Part shown: positions 22,764-35,200 of the stretch, piece after piece | Position numbering within the stretch: position 1 is the first letter of the stretch | Layout of the letters: each line of letters opens with the position of its first letter | NCBI GenBank assembly: GCA_030765065.1 | Contig: CM060975.1 | Span: 161,172,993 to 161,236,992, forward strand | Length of the DNA: 64,000 bases | Origin: Deroplatys truncata | Lineage: Eukaryota; Arthropoda; Insecta; Mantodea; Mantidae | Direction: 5' to 3' | Notes under the pieces: model-generated | Databases searched by the model: none | Told to the model about the DNA's origin: nothing | What the model saw: only the letters and a program-made list of their open reading frames with translations | Translations under genes and position numbers: made by a program

Positions 22764-24687
22764 CAGTAGAACCCTGGTAATCTGAACACAAAATCTGTGA
22801 TTAAAAAATAATAAAAAGCTTATTTGTAGTATAAAGAAAGGATTTTATTATAGAACTAACAAGCTCATTATGAAACTACACACATTGGAATGAAACTTTT
22901 ATTGCACAAAAACATTCTACTAAACTTTGCTTTAGACAATGTATGTGCCTGTACATATTTTGTAATTTACTGTTAAATAACATTTTCACATTTACTTAGG
23001 TACTGTATCGATAGCTATCACAGGTTTATGAAGCAGTAAGTTCACTTAATTTGCAAAATCAACAATCTTCTTCTGCCGTAAAGAACTAAACCTGCTTGAT
23101 AATGTGATGTGGCACCAGCGCCACATGAATATCATGTTTGATATAGCAGCAGCATGCTGTTCTACATAGCATAATGCCAATTCAAGGGCATCTGCAGCAT
23201 CAGAATGTGACACAATATCCTTAGGGTTGTCTTCTCCTTCACTATCTTCATCTTCAGAGTTGTGATCGGCTTGATTCTGCACCATATAGACAATGGCTTC
23301 ATCATTGATGCCTGGATGACCATTATCGACTGATATCCATTCAAGAAGGCAATTTTCCCCTGCATTTTCGCACCCTGGGATTTCTTGAATAAGTTGAATG
23401 ATATCATTGTTCTTTGATGCCGGAACAGATGGGATTTCTTCAAACACAAGACTTGGCCACAGTTTCTTCCATGATTTTTGCATTAACTGTTTATTCAAAC
23501 TGTCTCAACCTCAGCTAGCCAGTAGATGATGTCTTTTATGGTTATTTTTTAATTTTCTTTTTTAAATGGAACAGTCCTCTCCTTCAACTAGAAATCATAG
23601 AAGCATTTTTCTGTAATTTAACTTTATGTATTGTAACATGCCTTGGTCCATTGGTTGCAAGATAGAGCTTACATTTGGTGCCCAAAAATGCTTTAATGTC
23701 TCCATTGACTAGCTGCATTTCAGAGGGATAAGTTGGAGCATTTTCAATTAGAAGTAAAGCTCGAGGTAGCAGTCAATTTTCTTTAATGAATCTTTTATAA
23801 CATAGAGAACAAATTGTTTCTCAAACCACTCTTTAAACAGACCACTGGTCATCCAAGCTTTATTTTGGTTTCTGTAATAAACAGGAAGACAGTTTATACT
23901 TATATCTTTTAGGGCTCATGGCTGTGTGGACCTTCCAGTTACCATGAGCAGAATTTGTTTTTGCCACGGCGTTGCTACAGACTAAAACTATAAGGCATAA
24001 CTTAATCATTTTAAAACTTCGTGTGGGCAACTCTTCTTTTGAAGTAAGACTTCTAGTAGGGAGTGCTTTGAAATTGACCAGTTTCATCAGTGTTATAAAC
24101 TAGCTGTGGTGAGTAATTCCCTGATGAAATCCAGTCTGCAAACTTGCTTAAGAATGCTTCTGTGGTGCCAACATCGGCGGATTATTTTTCTCCACTTATC
24201 GTTAATTGCCATATCCCATATCTATTTTTCCAATAGTCTAACCAACCATTGCTGGCAATAAATGTTGAATTAATTGTGAAGTGTTATGTTCAGAAAACAA
24301 TTGCAGGCTTTTTCTCAAAATGAAATCATTTGTTAGGTATGTTACGTAGTATATAAGCTTACTACATGTTAATTCATTAATGGCATAAACTTTAATGTTT
24401 TAAAAATGAGCAAATTTCCAACCGTATTGTTTCCTTCTATATCCATTCCTAATACAGGCATATTACATTTAAAATAGATACAGCATCATATTGGTTTAAA
24501 AGTTGGAATTTTGGCTCTTTTAAGATAAAAATATGAAATAACTGATTTAATACACTGTCAGTACAACAAAATGAATTTCAGAGTCCCCAGAAGTTTGTTA
24601 TTATGACATTTGACATGTTTTTTTAATTTTTTGGATAATCCGAACAGAGCACACCTCCAATTAAGTCGGATTAGTGGGATTCTACTG
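22764..24687 (-). mobile_element. Tigger/pogo-type DNA transposon with TIRs and a decayed transposase
   Basis: Ends are CAGTAGAACCCTGGTAATC and, reversed, CAGTAGAATCCCACTAATC, flanked by TA duplications (22762-22763, 24688-24689). On the minus strand the transposase can be followed: LVYNTDETGQF near 24100 (first catalytic Asp), NSAHGNWKVH region near 23930, LLLIENAPTYPSEM near 23720 (family DNAP, so the second Asp is now Glu), QPMDQGMLQ near 23655, and the C-terminal tail KKLWPSLVFEE...SHSDAADALELALCYVEQHA at 23498-23046. Several frameshifts and stops. CENP-B-related DDE enzyme that cuts and pastes its own DNA; this copy is inactive. Confidence 0.88.
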
Positions 24688-24689
24688 TA

Positions 24690-25124
24690 TTTTCTTACAA
24701 AATGCTTCTTAGTTATGATATATAGTAATATCATTGCAGCGTAAGATATTTTTTCTAAATTTTTCTTTCTTGTAACGTTCATTTCATTTATTTATTTCAG
24801 CATATTTTTGCCAGTGGTCTTACAATATCGCAGATTAAAGGATGGCTTCAAATGCCTTTAGTGAGAATAAGATGCGCATCTAGGATACAATTAGAAATGA
24901 GAAATGAAAGTTTCACCAATGATACTTCAATCCTCCTGCCCCGTTTGTTTGTTAATTGTGTTGTAACACTCGTCTATGTTTTCCCATAAAAAGAAAAGAA
25001 ACGAAGAAAAAATTAAGCTTTTTGTTTGTTCTTAGCACTTTGAATGCTGTGTAATGGTTTATATAATGTAATTATTAAAAACCATTGATATTAATTTAAT
25101 TTGTGCTTCTTTAAACGATTTTAA
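24690..25124. other. No gene recognised
   Basis: AT-rich sequence between a Tigger element and an integrase remnant. Confidence 0.4.
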
Positions 25125-25520
25125 TTTACTTTGATGGAATCTTCACATGAACTTTCCATATAAATTTTGCAATTCAAATGTATGATCTCCAAATTGTTTC
25201 ATAATCACCAATGGTCTTGTATACATTAATTCCATTTTATGATTTATTTTTGTTGAAGCCTTAGAAAGGTTATACTTTCTTAAAAAGATTTTATCTCCCA
25301 CCTTAAGATTTGTAACCTTTTCTTTTCTTTTATTAGCTTTTTCCTATAATCTCCTAAATGCAAGCTGGCATTTTGCTTTTTCTGTTAATTCCCTCTGCAC
25401 TGTCATGGTTATAGGAAAATCAATAGTTAAATCTCTGGATTTCACATTTAACATCAACTCTACTGCAAATTTAGTAGTAGTATTAACAGTATTATTTATA
25501 ATCTTCAGTATATACTCAGA
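25125..25520 (-). pseudogene. Ty3/gypsy-like integrase C-terminal fragment
   Basis: On the minus strand a nearly open frame reads KFAVELMLNVKSRDLTIDFP, then LKVGDKIFLRKYNLSKAS, then KMELMYTRPLVIMKQFGDHT and FHQSKLK. The pattern (integrase core tail, VGDKV.LR, Y.GP..I....D.TFEL, G..H.SKLK) is the C-terminal domain of gypsy-type retrotransposon integrases, which bind the element's DNA ends. Stops occur where ..RRL and ..KFM are followed by TAG/TGA. No LTR is seen next to it. It may derive from the autonomous relative of the element at 56547. Confidence 0.7.
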
Positions 25521-25559
25521 ATAAGATAATAAACATAATTAAATAAAATCATATCCACA

Positions 25560-27600
25560 GGTATAAATGAAATACCAGAATATTTAATTAAATTATGTTT
25601 AATTAAATTATACAGTGCATATATAGCAAAACCTTTGACAGAGATTTATAACATATCAATGATAACAGACACCTTTCCTGGCCTATTCAAAATTGCAAAA
25701 ATAATTCCATTATTTAAGGATAATAAGAGATAGGATGTAAATAATCACAGACCAATCTCTGTTTTATATGTTTCTCTAAAATATTGGAAACAGTTATATA
25801 TAGTCGAATTGCTCCATTTCTTGAGAAATATGTCAAACAGTCAAAATGGGTTTAGGAAAACTAAGTCTACTATACATGCATTCTATAAATTCATACAAAA
25901 TACCATTGAAGGAATAAAAAAGAGTGAAATGACAATTGCAATATTTGTTGATCTCAGTAAGGCATTCGACTTAGTCGGCCATAATATACTTTTAACAAAG
26001 CTAGATTGTTGTAGAATAAGAGGAATGTGTCATGAATAGTTTAAGCCCTACCTCTCTGACAGAAAACAAATGGTTGCAATAAATAATAGTATATCAACTA
26101 TAAATCAACTATCAAAACTGTAGATTGTGGAATTCTTCAAGGATGGAACCTTGGTCCCATATTAATTTACGCATACATTGATGATTTGGCATTCAACCTT
26201 CCAAATAATGAAACCATTTTGTTTGCTGATGATACGTATTTGATATTTAGAGGGAAAGATTTTCATGAATTATAAATTCAGATTAATAACTCACTTGAAA
26301 TACTTATAGTATGGTTAATAAGAAACTAGTATGAACACTAAGAACTCAGTGGAAATGTATTTCAATACTTGCATAATGATAATAATAGACCATTACCAAT
26401 TATAAATTTAAACAATAATGTTATTAAATATAATGAACAAATTAATTTTTTAGGGATAATGAAAGAGAGCCCTTTAAGTTGGAAACCACACATCTCTAAC
26501 ACAAGAAGCAGAATGTACCAAGCTCTTTATGCAATTAAAGTATTAAGAAAAATATGTTAATATAAAAACTTTACTAGTTGTATATAATGCATATGTTGCT
26601 CTTGTTGTTTTTCACCAATGGCACTGGGCATTAATTGATCTGCATCATTTTCCCTCTGGCTTCCCAATATAAAGTCTGTAAGTTATCACTTTTAAGGCCT
26701 TTGCATTTGGCGAGATGTTGTTTGTTCAGGATGACATATTCTTCACAGAGAGTGCACTTGGCTGTAGGTAGGCATCGTATCTTATAGAGATGTTCTGCGA
26801 GGCAATCGTGGCCAGTTGCCATCCTAAATAAGGCTACTGCAGTCTTCCTTGGCATTGTTTGTATATCAACTCCATCTTTAATATTCTTATAATCTTTATG
26901 TTTTAATTTATCTTCTTCATCAAGTTCTGCTGTCTTTTGAAATGTTGTTTAATGTATAATGCATACCTATGTGAAATCTATAATAATGTATGGTACTATT
27001 TTATGGGGTTCTAGCACAGAATTAATAGAAATATTTCTCAAACAGAAACAAATAATAAGAACCATAGCAAATGTAAGTAAGGGCACATGTTATAACCTTA
27101 CTTCATTGACTGAAGTGCTGGTGGTGCCATGTATTTATATCTTAGAAACCATTTGTTTTATACATAAAAATATTCACCTGTTTAATTTTAATTGTGAAAT
27201 TCATACTCATTTTACTCATAATTGTAATCGGATTCATATAGAAAATAATAGAACTGCCAGGAAGCATCAGTCAATTTTCCACACTGGAATTCTGCTGTAC
27301 AACACAATAACAAAAAAATAAAAACCTAAATGCAAATGATTCAAGCATGCAGCAAAGAAATTCTTAGCATTACACTGCTTCTATACCACAAAGGAGTTTC
27401 TTGAACACCTCAACAACTCCAGCAACAATTGTCAAATGTGCAAGCCATGTATTTGTAAATTTTGCTCTGTGCAATGTAAATAAGAGAGTGTTCTTTTTAT
27501 GTATCCAAACAATGTAAATATATTATTTTATCATTGTACCCAATACTTGATGAAACCTAATTCTGTAAAAGCATATTATGGTGAATAAAGATGACTATCA
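25560..27600 (+). pseudogene. Non-LTR retrotransposon RT, decayed (same broad family as 54085-55620)
   Basis: Plus-strand pieces follow the order of a CR1/jockey-type reverse transcriptase: QNGFRKTKSTIHAFYKFIQN and IFVDLSKAFDLVGHNILLTK (25840-25990, first catalytic Asp), a degraded G(I/V)LQG.. with YIDDLAF and FADDTYL near 26220, LGIMKESPLSWKPHISNT (26440), then AYVKSIIMYGTILWGSS and KQKQIIRTIANVSK (26960-27070). It shares the C-terminal layout (HSHYTR..N-type, HTHFTHNCNRI) with the better copy at 54085. Many stops and at least one unrelated insert (26590-26950) break it. The 3' end lies near 27595. Confidence 0.8.
26631..26855 (-). pseudogene. LINE C-terminal Cys/His fragment on the minus strand, inside the RT relic
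   Basis: Reads TAVALFRMATGHDCLAEHLY then CRLPTAKCTLCEEYVILNKQ and AKCKGL. This resembles the LTGH...HL..I....CPLC....T..HL..C tail that follows RNase H in jockey/I LINEs, so a second, opposite LINE fragment appears to have landed in the relic at 25560-27600. Confidence 0.6.
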
Positions 27601-27615
27601 CTACACATTGGTCAA

Positions 27616-27618
<3 letters not shown>

Positions 27619-27668
<50 letters not shown>
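27619..27668. repeat. (AT)n microsatellite
   Basis: About 25 uninterrupted AT units ending at 27668, directly before the CCTAA-type minisatellite. Confidence 0.95.
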
Positions 27669-27672
<4 letters not shown>

Positions 27673-28150
27673 AACTAAACCTAACCTAACTTCCCATGAA
27701 TCAGAAACCTAATTAACCTAAGCTTATGTATAAAAAAGAAACTAAACCTAACCTAACCTTCCATGAATCACAAACCTAAGCTTAGGAACGCACACTCGTA
27801 TGTAACAACTGGTAGCTAATTAACCTAAGTTTATATAAAAAAACTAAACCTAATCTAATCTAACCTCGCATTAAACAGAAACCTAATTAACTTAAGTTTA
27901 TATTAAAAAAATAAATTAAATTAAACTAACCTAACCTGCCATGAATCAGAAACCTAATGTTAGGAATGCACACGAGCAAAGCAAACATGCTTTGCTGTAA
28001 ACAACTTGTTGCTGATTAACCTAAGTTTATATAAAAAAAACTAAACCTAATCTAACCTCCCTTGAATCAGAAACCTAATTACCTAAGCTTATATATATAA
28101 AAACTAAACCTAACCTCTCATGAATCAGAAACCTAAGGTTATTTTTGTAA
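27669..28150 (-). repeat. CCTAA-bearing minisatellite, array 1
   Basis: Degenerate tandem units of roughly 60 bp of the form AAACTAAACCTAACCTAACC, (C)CATGAATCAGAAACCTAA, CTAAGCTTATATAAAA. Two longer units contain GGAACGCACACTCG / GGAATGCACACGAGC. On the reverse strand it is the same family as 48163-49800 and the core of 46234-46628. The word CCTAA/TTAGG is the insect telomere repeat, here within a longer unit. Confidence 0.85.
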
Positions 28151-28734
28151 ATACTGAATCATAAACATTGTTGCTGGTTGCTAAACACACTAAGCTAGGC
28201 ATTGTAGCCTAACCCTGGGCTAAATTTTGTTATTTGCAAAAGGATGACACTGTTTGTTAGTCATAGCAGTGTTTGTTATGCATATATTGGCAGCTCTGCA
28301 TTTCTCAAAACAAGATGAAGCAAGTTCAGTAAGATCAAGGAAGTGCCACCTGTCGGAAAACTCCACAAGTACTACCAAAGACATAGATACAATACTTTAT
28401 TGGTTATAACAAGATATTATGTCATAAAACAATTAACTTCAAAATTATAATTATGATTGCTAGTGTTATCATAATATATGTAATGATCTTCAATCACATG
28501 CAAATGTGTGATGTATTAATTTCAGAACTGATCATTAAAATAATACATTTGTGGTAGAAAAAGAAATAACAAAAAAATAAAAGGTTTAATTCATTTTAAT
28601 TGTACTGAATGAGATCTACTAATCAACTGACTACTGAGGAAACTACAAATAATAAAACATAAATATTTTGTTTCCTTATAAATAGAATTCAAAATAATAC
28701 CATGGACCGCCGCAGACCCTGATGATGATGATAA

Positions 28735-28761
28735 TGATAATAATACCTAATAATTATAATA

Positions 28762-28819
<58 letters not shown>

Positions 28820-28820
28820 T
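28735..28820. repeat. (TTA)n microsatellite with GATGATGATAAT lead
   Basis: About 20 TTA units follow a short GAT/AAT-type tract. Confidence 0.93.
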
Positions 28821-28914
28821 ATTGCTAGTTTACTCGATACACAAGTTTTTAGCATAGGTAGTCAATTATAAATGTTTTATATTTATAAAGTGATAACTTA
28901 ATGCTATATTTACA

Positions 28915-29076
28915 AGGGGATTCTTGTTTGAACAATAGCAAAAAGCTCATGAAGTTTCTTAGCTGAAGAAGAACATCCACATCATTCTGAAATGCTCTAT
29001 GTGCCACTCCTGACATTGTAGTATAAGCTTTTGCTCCTCCCAGCTCTTCTTATGTCACATTCCCATTGGTTACAGA
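28915..29076 (-). pseudogene. PCCB: PCCB-like exon (SVTN...EELGGAK segment), with stop
   Basis: Minus-strand reading SVTNGNVT, stop, [20 protein letters not shown], then [13 protein letters not shown] corresponds to the PCCB segment [31 protein letters not shown] at 29050-29052 replaces the conserved Gln of TQEELGG. The acceptor is TTTAGAG before TCTGTA, phase 0, matching the phase of the exon at 43079. The C-terminal end is eroded and the donor cannot be fixed, so 28915 is approximate. A CA microsatellite lies 7 bases upstream, in the polypyrimidine position. Confidence 0.9.
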
Positions 29077-29082
29077 CTCTAA

Positions 29083-29106
29083 ACACACACACACACACAC
29101 ACACAC
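29083..29106. repeat. (CA)n microsatellite beside the exon acceptor
   Basis: Twelve or so CA units; on the minus strand this is a GT run in place of a normal polypyrimidine tract. Confidence 0.9.
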
Positions 29107-29392
29107 AAACTATTTTATTTTTACATATATTCTCTTGCATAGTTATAACAAAAGAAAATCCTTTCATAGACAGATTTTATACCATTGTGGGGATGACAAG
29201 CTTTTGGCAGAAAAGGCTACTATCATTCTTAGGGAAGAATAAAACCTGCTCTTCTTCCAGCAAGTTTATGGTGCAGTATAGGAAATGCTGCTTACCCATT
29301 GAACTAGGATTTAAGGGTTTTTGAAAGATATATATTACACCAAAGTAAAACTGCAAATATATCCTGACAATAGGGTTAAATGTCTTAAATAC

Positions 29393-30664
29393 TAGGGTTG
29401 TATGAAAAGTTCTTGTAATCACCAACAGAGGTCACTGCTAGCGCAATCTGGTTCTGATTAATAATTAGTCATTCTTCTTGAGTAAATACGTGGCATATCA
29501 GTGTTTTGGGTATGCAGCTGTGGTGCTGATGCCTCTCTATTGTTGTTCCCATGCTGTGATTTTTGAAGATAGAAAAATCCAAGATTCAAGCAGTGATAAA
29601 GTACTTCCTAAAGAAAGGCGTGAAAGCGAATAAAATTCATGCTGATTTTCAGAACACACTGGGGGACTTTGCTCCTTTATATTCAACTGTTGCTAAGTGG
29701 ACCAATGAGTTTAAATTTGGTCAGGAGAGCTTAGAAGATGATCCACATAGTGGTCGGCCAAGATGTGTCACCACCTCAGAAATGATTACAAAAGTGCACG
29801 ATGGTTTTGGAGAATTGCTGACTCAAAGTACAAGAAATTGTTGATGTTCTAGGTATATCATCTGAAAAGGCACATCACATTTTGACTGGGTAACTGGGTA
29901 TGAAAATCTTGTAGGTGGGTGCCGCAACTATTAACACAGGATCAAAAATGCATCACAGTGCAAATATCTGAACAATGTTTGGCCATTTTCAGAAAAACCC
30001 ACAAGATTTTTTGCATTGGTATGTGACCACAGATGAGAGATGGGTCCACTACTATACCTTAGAGACAAAGCAACATTCAAAGCAGTGGAAAGATGTTGAT
30101 TCTCCACCACCAAAGATAACAATCAGCTGGAAAGGTCATGGCATCAGTGTTTTGGGATGCAAAATGGATTCTGTGATAGATTATCTTCTCAATACTCAAA
30201 CAATTACAGAAAAATACTATGCTAACCTCCTGGACCAACTACAGCAAAAAATATGTGAAAAAGGACCAGGTTTAGCAAGGAAGAAAATCCTCCTCCATCA
30301 AGACAATGCACATCCGCACACTTGTGTCCCTGCCATGGCAAAAATTGATAAAGAAAGGTATGAACGGTTGCCACACCCAACTTATTCACCTAATATGGCT
30401 GCATCAGACTTCCATCTCTTCTCTAAGCCCAAAAATGTCCTTGGTGGACAGAGGTTCACTTCAAATGGAAAACTCATAGCCAGAGTTGACGAGTATTTTG
30501 CAGACCTGGAAGAATCTCAATTTCAAGATGGAATAAAGGAATTGGGACATCAATGGACCAAGTGCATTGGTGTACAGGGAGATTACATTGTAAAATAAAA
30601 ATATTTTGGGTGAGGCCAGTTGTTATTTAGTTTGTCATTCTGTGAAATTTTCAAACATCGCTCA
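29393..30664 (+). mobile_element. Mariner transposon, near full-length, frameshifted, catalytic triad kept
   Basis: Diverged ends GGTTGTATGAAAAGTTCTTG (29395) and, reversed, ATGTTTGAAAATTTCACAG (30660). The N-terminal helix-turn-helix half is at 29563-29844 (KIQAVIKYFLKKGVKANKIH, ESLEDDPHSGRPR). After frameshifts and stops between 29800 and 29975 the catalytic half is open at 29975-30598: VTTDERWVHYY (first Asp), HQDNAHPHT (second), MAASDFHLF (third), with 34 residues between the last two, so the DD34D spacing is intact, though YSPD has become YSPN. It ends at VQGDYIVK. Cut-and-paste transposase; this copy cannot make a whole protein. Confidence 0.9.
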
Positions 30665-30946
30665 TAAGTATATATCTATCTTTTGTTCTTTTCTAGAAAA
30701 AGCTTGCTGTCAGAGATGGAGGTAGAGGAGAAAATGTTTCTAAACAATTTTGCAATAGTATGAATTGAAGTAATTAAAGGGTTGAAATGAATTTGGAGCA
30801 AATAGAGTTACATTGTTGGTTTCAAACAGTTCAGCATATTTGTTTTAAAGAAAAAGATGGTTTAAAACCATTGAATACTTGGTTCAAATGGCATAATTGG
30901 TTGGCTTGGTGAAATCAGTGTATGTACAGAATAAGAACTGTACTTA

Positions 30947-32205
30947 TGAGGGCGATACTGAAAAGTGTTAGAAAATCAAACAAGCATGAGTTTTAAAAAA
31001 TATAAATGATTTTTATTGTTTTTTCAAAATATTCCTCTTTAACAACAATACATTTTTGCATTTGATGAAACCAGTATTTTTAGCAATGATGTCACTCTTC
31101 CTGAAACACTTCAGAGACCAGGTTTTTATAATGTTCCATTGCTTCATCTGATGACGAAAACGTGCTTCATGTATATTATCTTTAACTTTTGGATACAAAA
31201 AGAAATCAAGTGTGCTAGGTCAGGGCTGTATGGTAGAGGGTCCATGGTGATAACCTTTAGGGCATCCAGATACTCAAGTTATTAGATTTGTTTCGCTGTA
31301 GTTCTGTGACAATGCGCTGTCATGATGAAACATTATTTTTCCTTTTGGGGGTTTTAGGGAACTTTTTCGAAAATCTGGGCAAACAGCCTATTATGTGTCA
31401 ATTGGCAGCAATAGTTACATCAATCTTCAAATGCTATAGTAGTAATATGGCCCATTTTAGAAAAAAAAACTAACAACCATCTTCTTACCAGCTCTGTGAG
31501 TTCATCAGACTTTTGTAGGTTTAGGTTCTGTCAAAAGACCCATTGAGGTGATTGATTTTTCTTTTCAGAATCATAACAGTAAATCATTCATCATCAGTAA
31601 TGATATTCCAAACCAAATTTGAAGTGCTGTCTTGGAATTTTTCCAGAATTTTTCTGCACCAATCAATGCATTGTTGTTTTTGATTAGCAGTCAGTTTATG
31701 GGAATCCATTGACAATAAAGTTTTGTCACGTGTAACTGTTGATGTATTTGGATTTGACTCATACCAATGTCCAATGTTGCCCGAATAAATTCATAAAATG
31801 TCCTTTGATCTTCTTCAGGCATTGTTCAAACAGCGGCAATATTTTCATCAGTAACAACAGTTTTTGACCTTCCTTCACAAAATTCATCACTAAGAAAAAA
31901 CCGGCTCTTTTGAATTTGCTGTTGCCTTAGATGGGACTCTGCATTTCTAAACTGATCTTCACATTGTTTAGGTGTTAATGATGATTTAAAATCCTAAAAA
32001 ATCATAGCCTGGAAATGTTCTCTAGTCAAATTCATTTTTGGGTGAACATAAAATCTTTAAATGATTATAATTAACAAACTATTAAAGCAAATTGAAAAAC
32101 TACATGGCAATCAACTCACAAAGCATTAGAAAGAAGCTGTCAAATATAAACAAATTTATTTGTTTTTAGAAACATGGCATTCTAAAAATGTTCAATATCG
32201 CCCTG
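30947..32205 (-). mobile_element. Mariner transposon, complete ends, heavily mutated transposase
   Basis: Terminal inverted repeats TGAGGGCGATACTGAAAAG and, reversed, CAGGGCGATATTGAACA, with TA on both sides (30945-30946, 32206-32207). The minus strand reads MNLTREHFQAMIF near 32030, TLDIGMSQIQ near 31770, IDWCRKILEKF near 31660, a DD/E..W site region near 31600, and the C-terminal EARFRHQMKQWNIIKTWSLK...CFRKSDIIAKN at 31198-31013. Numerous stops. A different mariner lineage from the copy at 29393, judging by ends and sequence. Confidence 0.88.
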
Positions 32206-32223
32206 TATGTAGTTATTTTATTA

Positions 32224-35200
32224 TACACGGTGAGTCAGCTGCCCCTACCAATCCAGTTTTATGCAATCTGCAATTTATACTCTAACATGAAAACATCAGG
32301 CCCCATGGTATCTAAGGAAATTCTGTAACATGAATATTTTTGATTTCACATGACTAATGAGAGATGACTAATACAGCAGATGTTATAGTATCACTTTTAA
32401 TTCACTTGTAATACCACAACTGAAGGAAACATTTTCACAGCTAAAAATGTGTACTGTGACAAGCACATATTTTATATTATGTTAACTTGGTTAGCAAACT
32501 CTTATGCTTCTAGATAGTTCAGTTGGAAGAAGTGTATAGACATAAAACATCTGTTTGCAGTAAAGATGATTTGAACCACCTGGGTGAACTTATTTTTTTA
32601 AGATGTTGTAGTATTCATAAATAATCTTTTTTAAACTAATATTATGTTTCACATTGTTAATATCATTTTAATTTGCAATTATGTTTTATTTTTACTTTCT
32701 CTACTACGTATAGTAAGTAGGGGAAGTATTGCATTCCACCCAAGAATTCGATACCGAGATTTCACCGGAAATATATGTTTTGAGGCCCCCTGAATCCAAA
32801 AAAAGGCATTTTGGGAAATATGTCCGTGTGTGTCTGTGAACAGCTTAACTCAGAAATGAACAGTCAGATGAACACCAAACTTGGTATTTAGGTTCAGTAT
32901 CTTCCAGAGATGCGACACAAAGGTTTTCAAGAAAATCCTCCCACCCCAGATTACCCTCTACATGGAACATTTTTCGAAAATTTTAATTTTCTCAAAAATG
33001 GCTCTAACAATTTTGATTTAAATATCATATGTTTAAGATATTTTTATGACAAATGAAATGTATATCTCGAATTTTCTGGGAATGTCTCCAAAAGTATTAT
33101 TCATTGTGGTTGACTTTTACATAACTGGTAAACCATAAGAGATAGACAAATGTTTACTACACAAAAAATGTAGATCACATTAAAATACACATTTTATGTC
33201 ATATACATTTTTTTTGTTGAGTGAACCATTTTCGAGATATTGCTTGTTATTCTTTTAATTTTTCCAATACTTATACTTTTTCTTAAATGGGAATTCGTTA
33301 TTTTTTTTTTTTTTGTCCTGGTAATGCAAAGAGAATGGAATACTCCACATAGCAACCAGCTCTTAAAATATTTGACTATCGCTTCCAATTCCCCTTGCAT
33401 CTATAAGAAAATTAGCAATAAGATTAACATCTCGATTAACATGAAGAATATGGAGACTCAGCATTTGTAAAAATAGTTTGTACAAGAGTAGAGAAAGTCA
33501 TGTGAGTGTAACACATCAGATTTTTTGTAATAGTTTATTGTTGTTTGGTGTTTCTTTCAGGTAAACTACAGTTAGACTGAGGGTTAAATATGACACAGGT
33601 ATATACATTTGATGTTGATGGAATAAGAATTCTTCACATTTGATCTCAGACAGTAAACAAAATACATATAACATAATGTTTAGTATGGAAGTTGAAATAA
33701 TAGTTCTTTGATGCAGTGCACAGAAATGTTTTTTGTAATAAATATCATCTTCTCTTGGTATGTTATGGTGGCCCTAAAAGGAATCTTTTGTAACAAAGTT
33801 CTACTTGTTTGAAAACACTGGTGATTACCAAAGCTCAAACACAACTCTTTTAACAAAGTAAGAGCTCAAACTGATGTCCTTGTTGGTTAATGTACACCTG
33901 AGTACTCTGTTGCATGGAAATTCTGACTCATTGTAACATGACAAGAGTGGTGGATCTACAGGCCACCATAATATGTTGGCAAATGTTCTCTGTATCTTCT
34001 GTGTCCTCTGCATTAACTTATTGCTTTAAATAACTCCAGAAAAGGAAGTCCAGAGGTGCTAGATTAGGTGATCTGGTGGGCCAGGAGACTGGCCCTTGTC
34101 TACCTATCCAATGATCAGGATGAACCGCATTTAGATGATTGCAGATGATCATCAACCTGTGCAGTGGAGCACCATCATGTTAAAACCACATTGTTAATTG
34201 CTGTTGCAGTGGTACATTTTCTAGTAGCAAGGGAAGTTCATTACGGAGAAGTTCCAGGTAGTGTGCTCCTGTTAGATGCCCTTCAAAGAAAACTGGCCCA
34301 ATAAGATGTTTGCCCAAGATTCTGCACCAGACATTTACTTCCCACTGCTCTTGGAAAGCTGCCTCCCTTATCCAGTGAAGATTATCAACACTCCATAATG
34401 CGTGTTGTAGCGATTGATGGTCCTGTTGTTGTGAAATCTTGATTCATCCAAAACAGGATTCTAGAGATGAACCCCATATCATTTGCCACTTGATCCAGCA
34501 TCCATTCACAGAAGTGCACCCAAGCTTCAAAATCTCTTCTATGAAGTGCTTGGTGTATGTGCAAATGATATGGATGAAACTTATTGACTCACAGTACTTG
34601 CACCACAGAAAATTGGCTAATGTTTACCTCTCGTGCAATTGCCCATGTACTAGTATGCAGATTATTTTGTATGGCATTCAAAACAGCTTCCGCATTAACA
34701 CCGGATGTCACTGGTATGTCTCTCACAGGAGGCATCCTGGAAATGACGATGCTGTATGCAGACATCCTTCAACATTCTGGAAAGTTTTTGGTGTTGATTG
34801 CAGTCTATTTGGATATCTCTCCTGGTATAAATGCTGCACATTTGCTCTTGCCTCTCTGTAGATAAGGAGCATATCAACACACTCATCTGTCAAATACAGA
34901 GCAAGGTCTGCACAAATGTGACTGTATGCTGTCACAACTGCATACATAAGAAGAGTGAAGGCATTCAAATCATCACTTTGAGGCGTAATACCAGTCAAAT
35001 GGGACAGAAAAGTATAAAATCACAGTTTGTGTTTAGGTTGTTATACCTACTCCATTACAAAATTTATACAACCTACAACTACTTAGATTATTTCATTAAA
35101 AACTCAGGGATTCTAAAACTACATAATTATGTGATCAATTTCCAAGCATTAATGAGAATAAAAAACCATGAATGCAAAGACCCTTATCACCCTTATCAGT

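Noticed and set aside
27669..28150. CRISPR-like array
   Set aside because: Units are adjacent degenerate minisatellite repeats without unique spacers, in eukaryotic DNA.
32705..32760. Short hairpin TACTTTCTCTACTACGTATAGTAAGTAG as a terminator or microRNA
   Set aside because: It is the conserved end of the MITE family, found at all four copies.
34439..34861. 140-codon plus-strand open frame
   Set aside because: It is the antisense shadow of the DUF4817-type transposase read on the minus strand.
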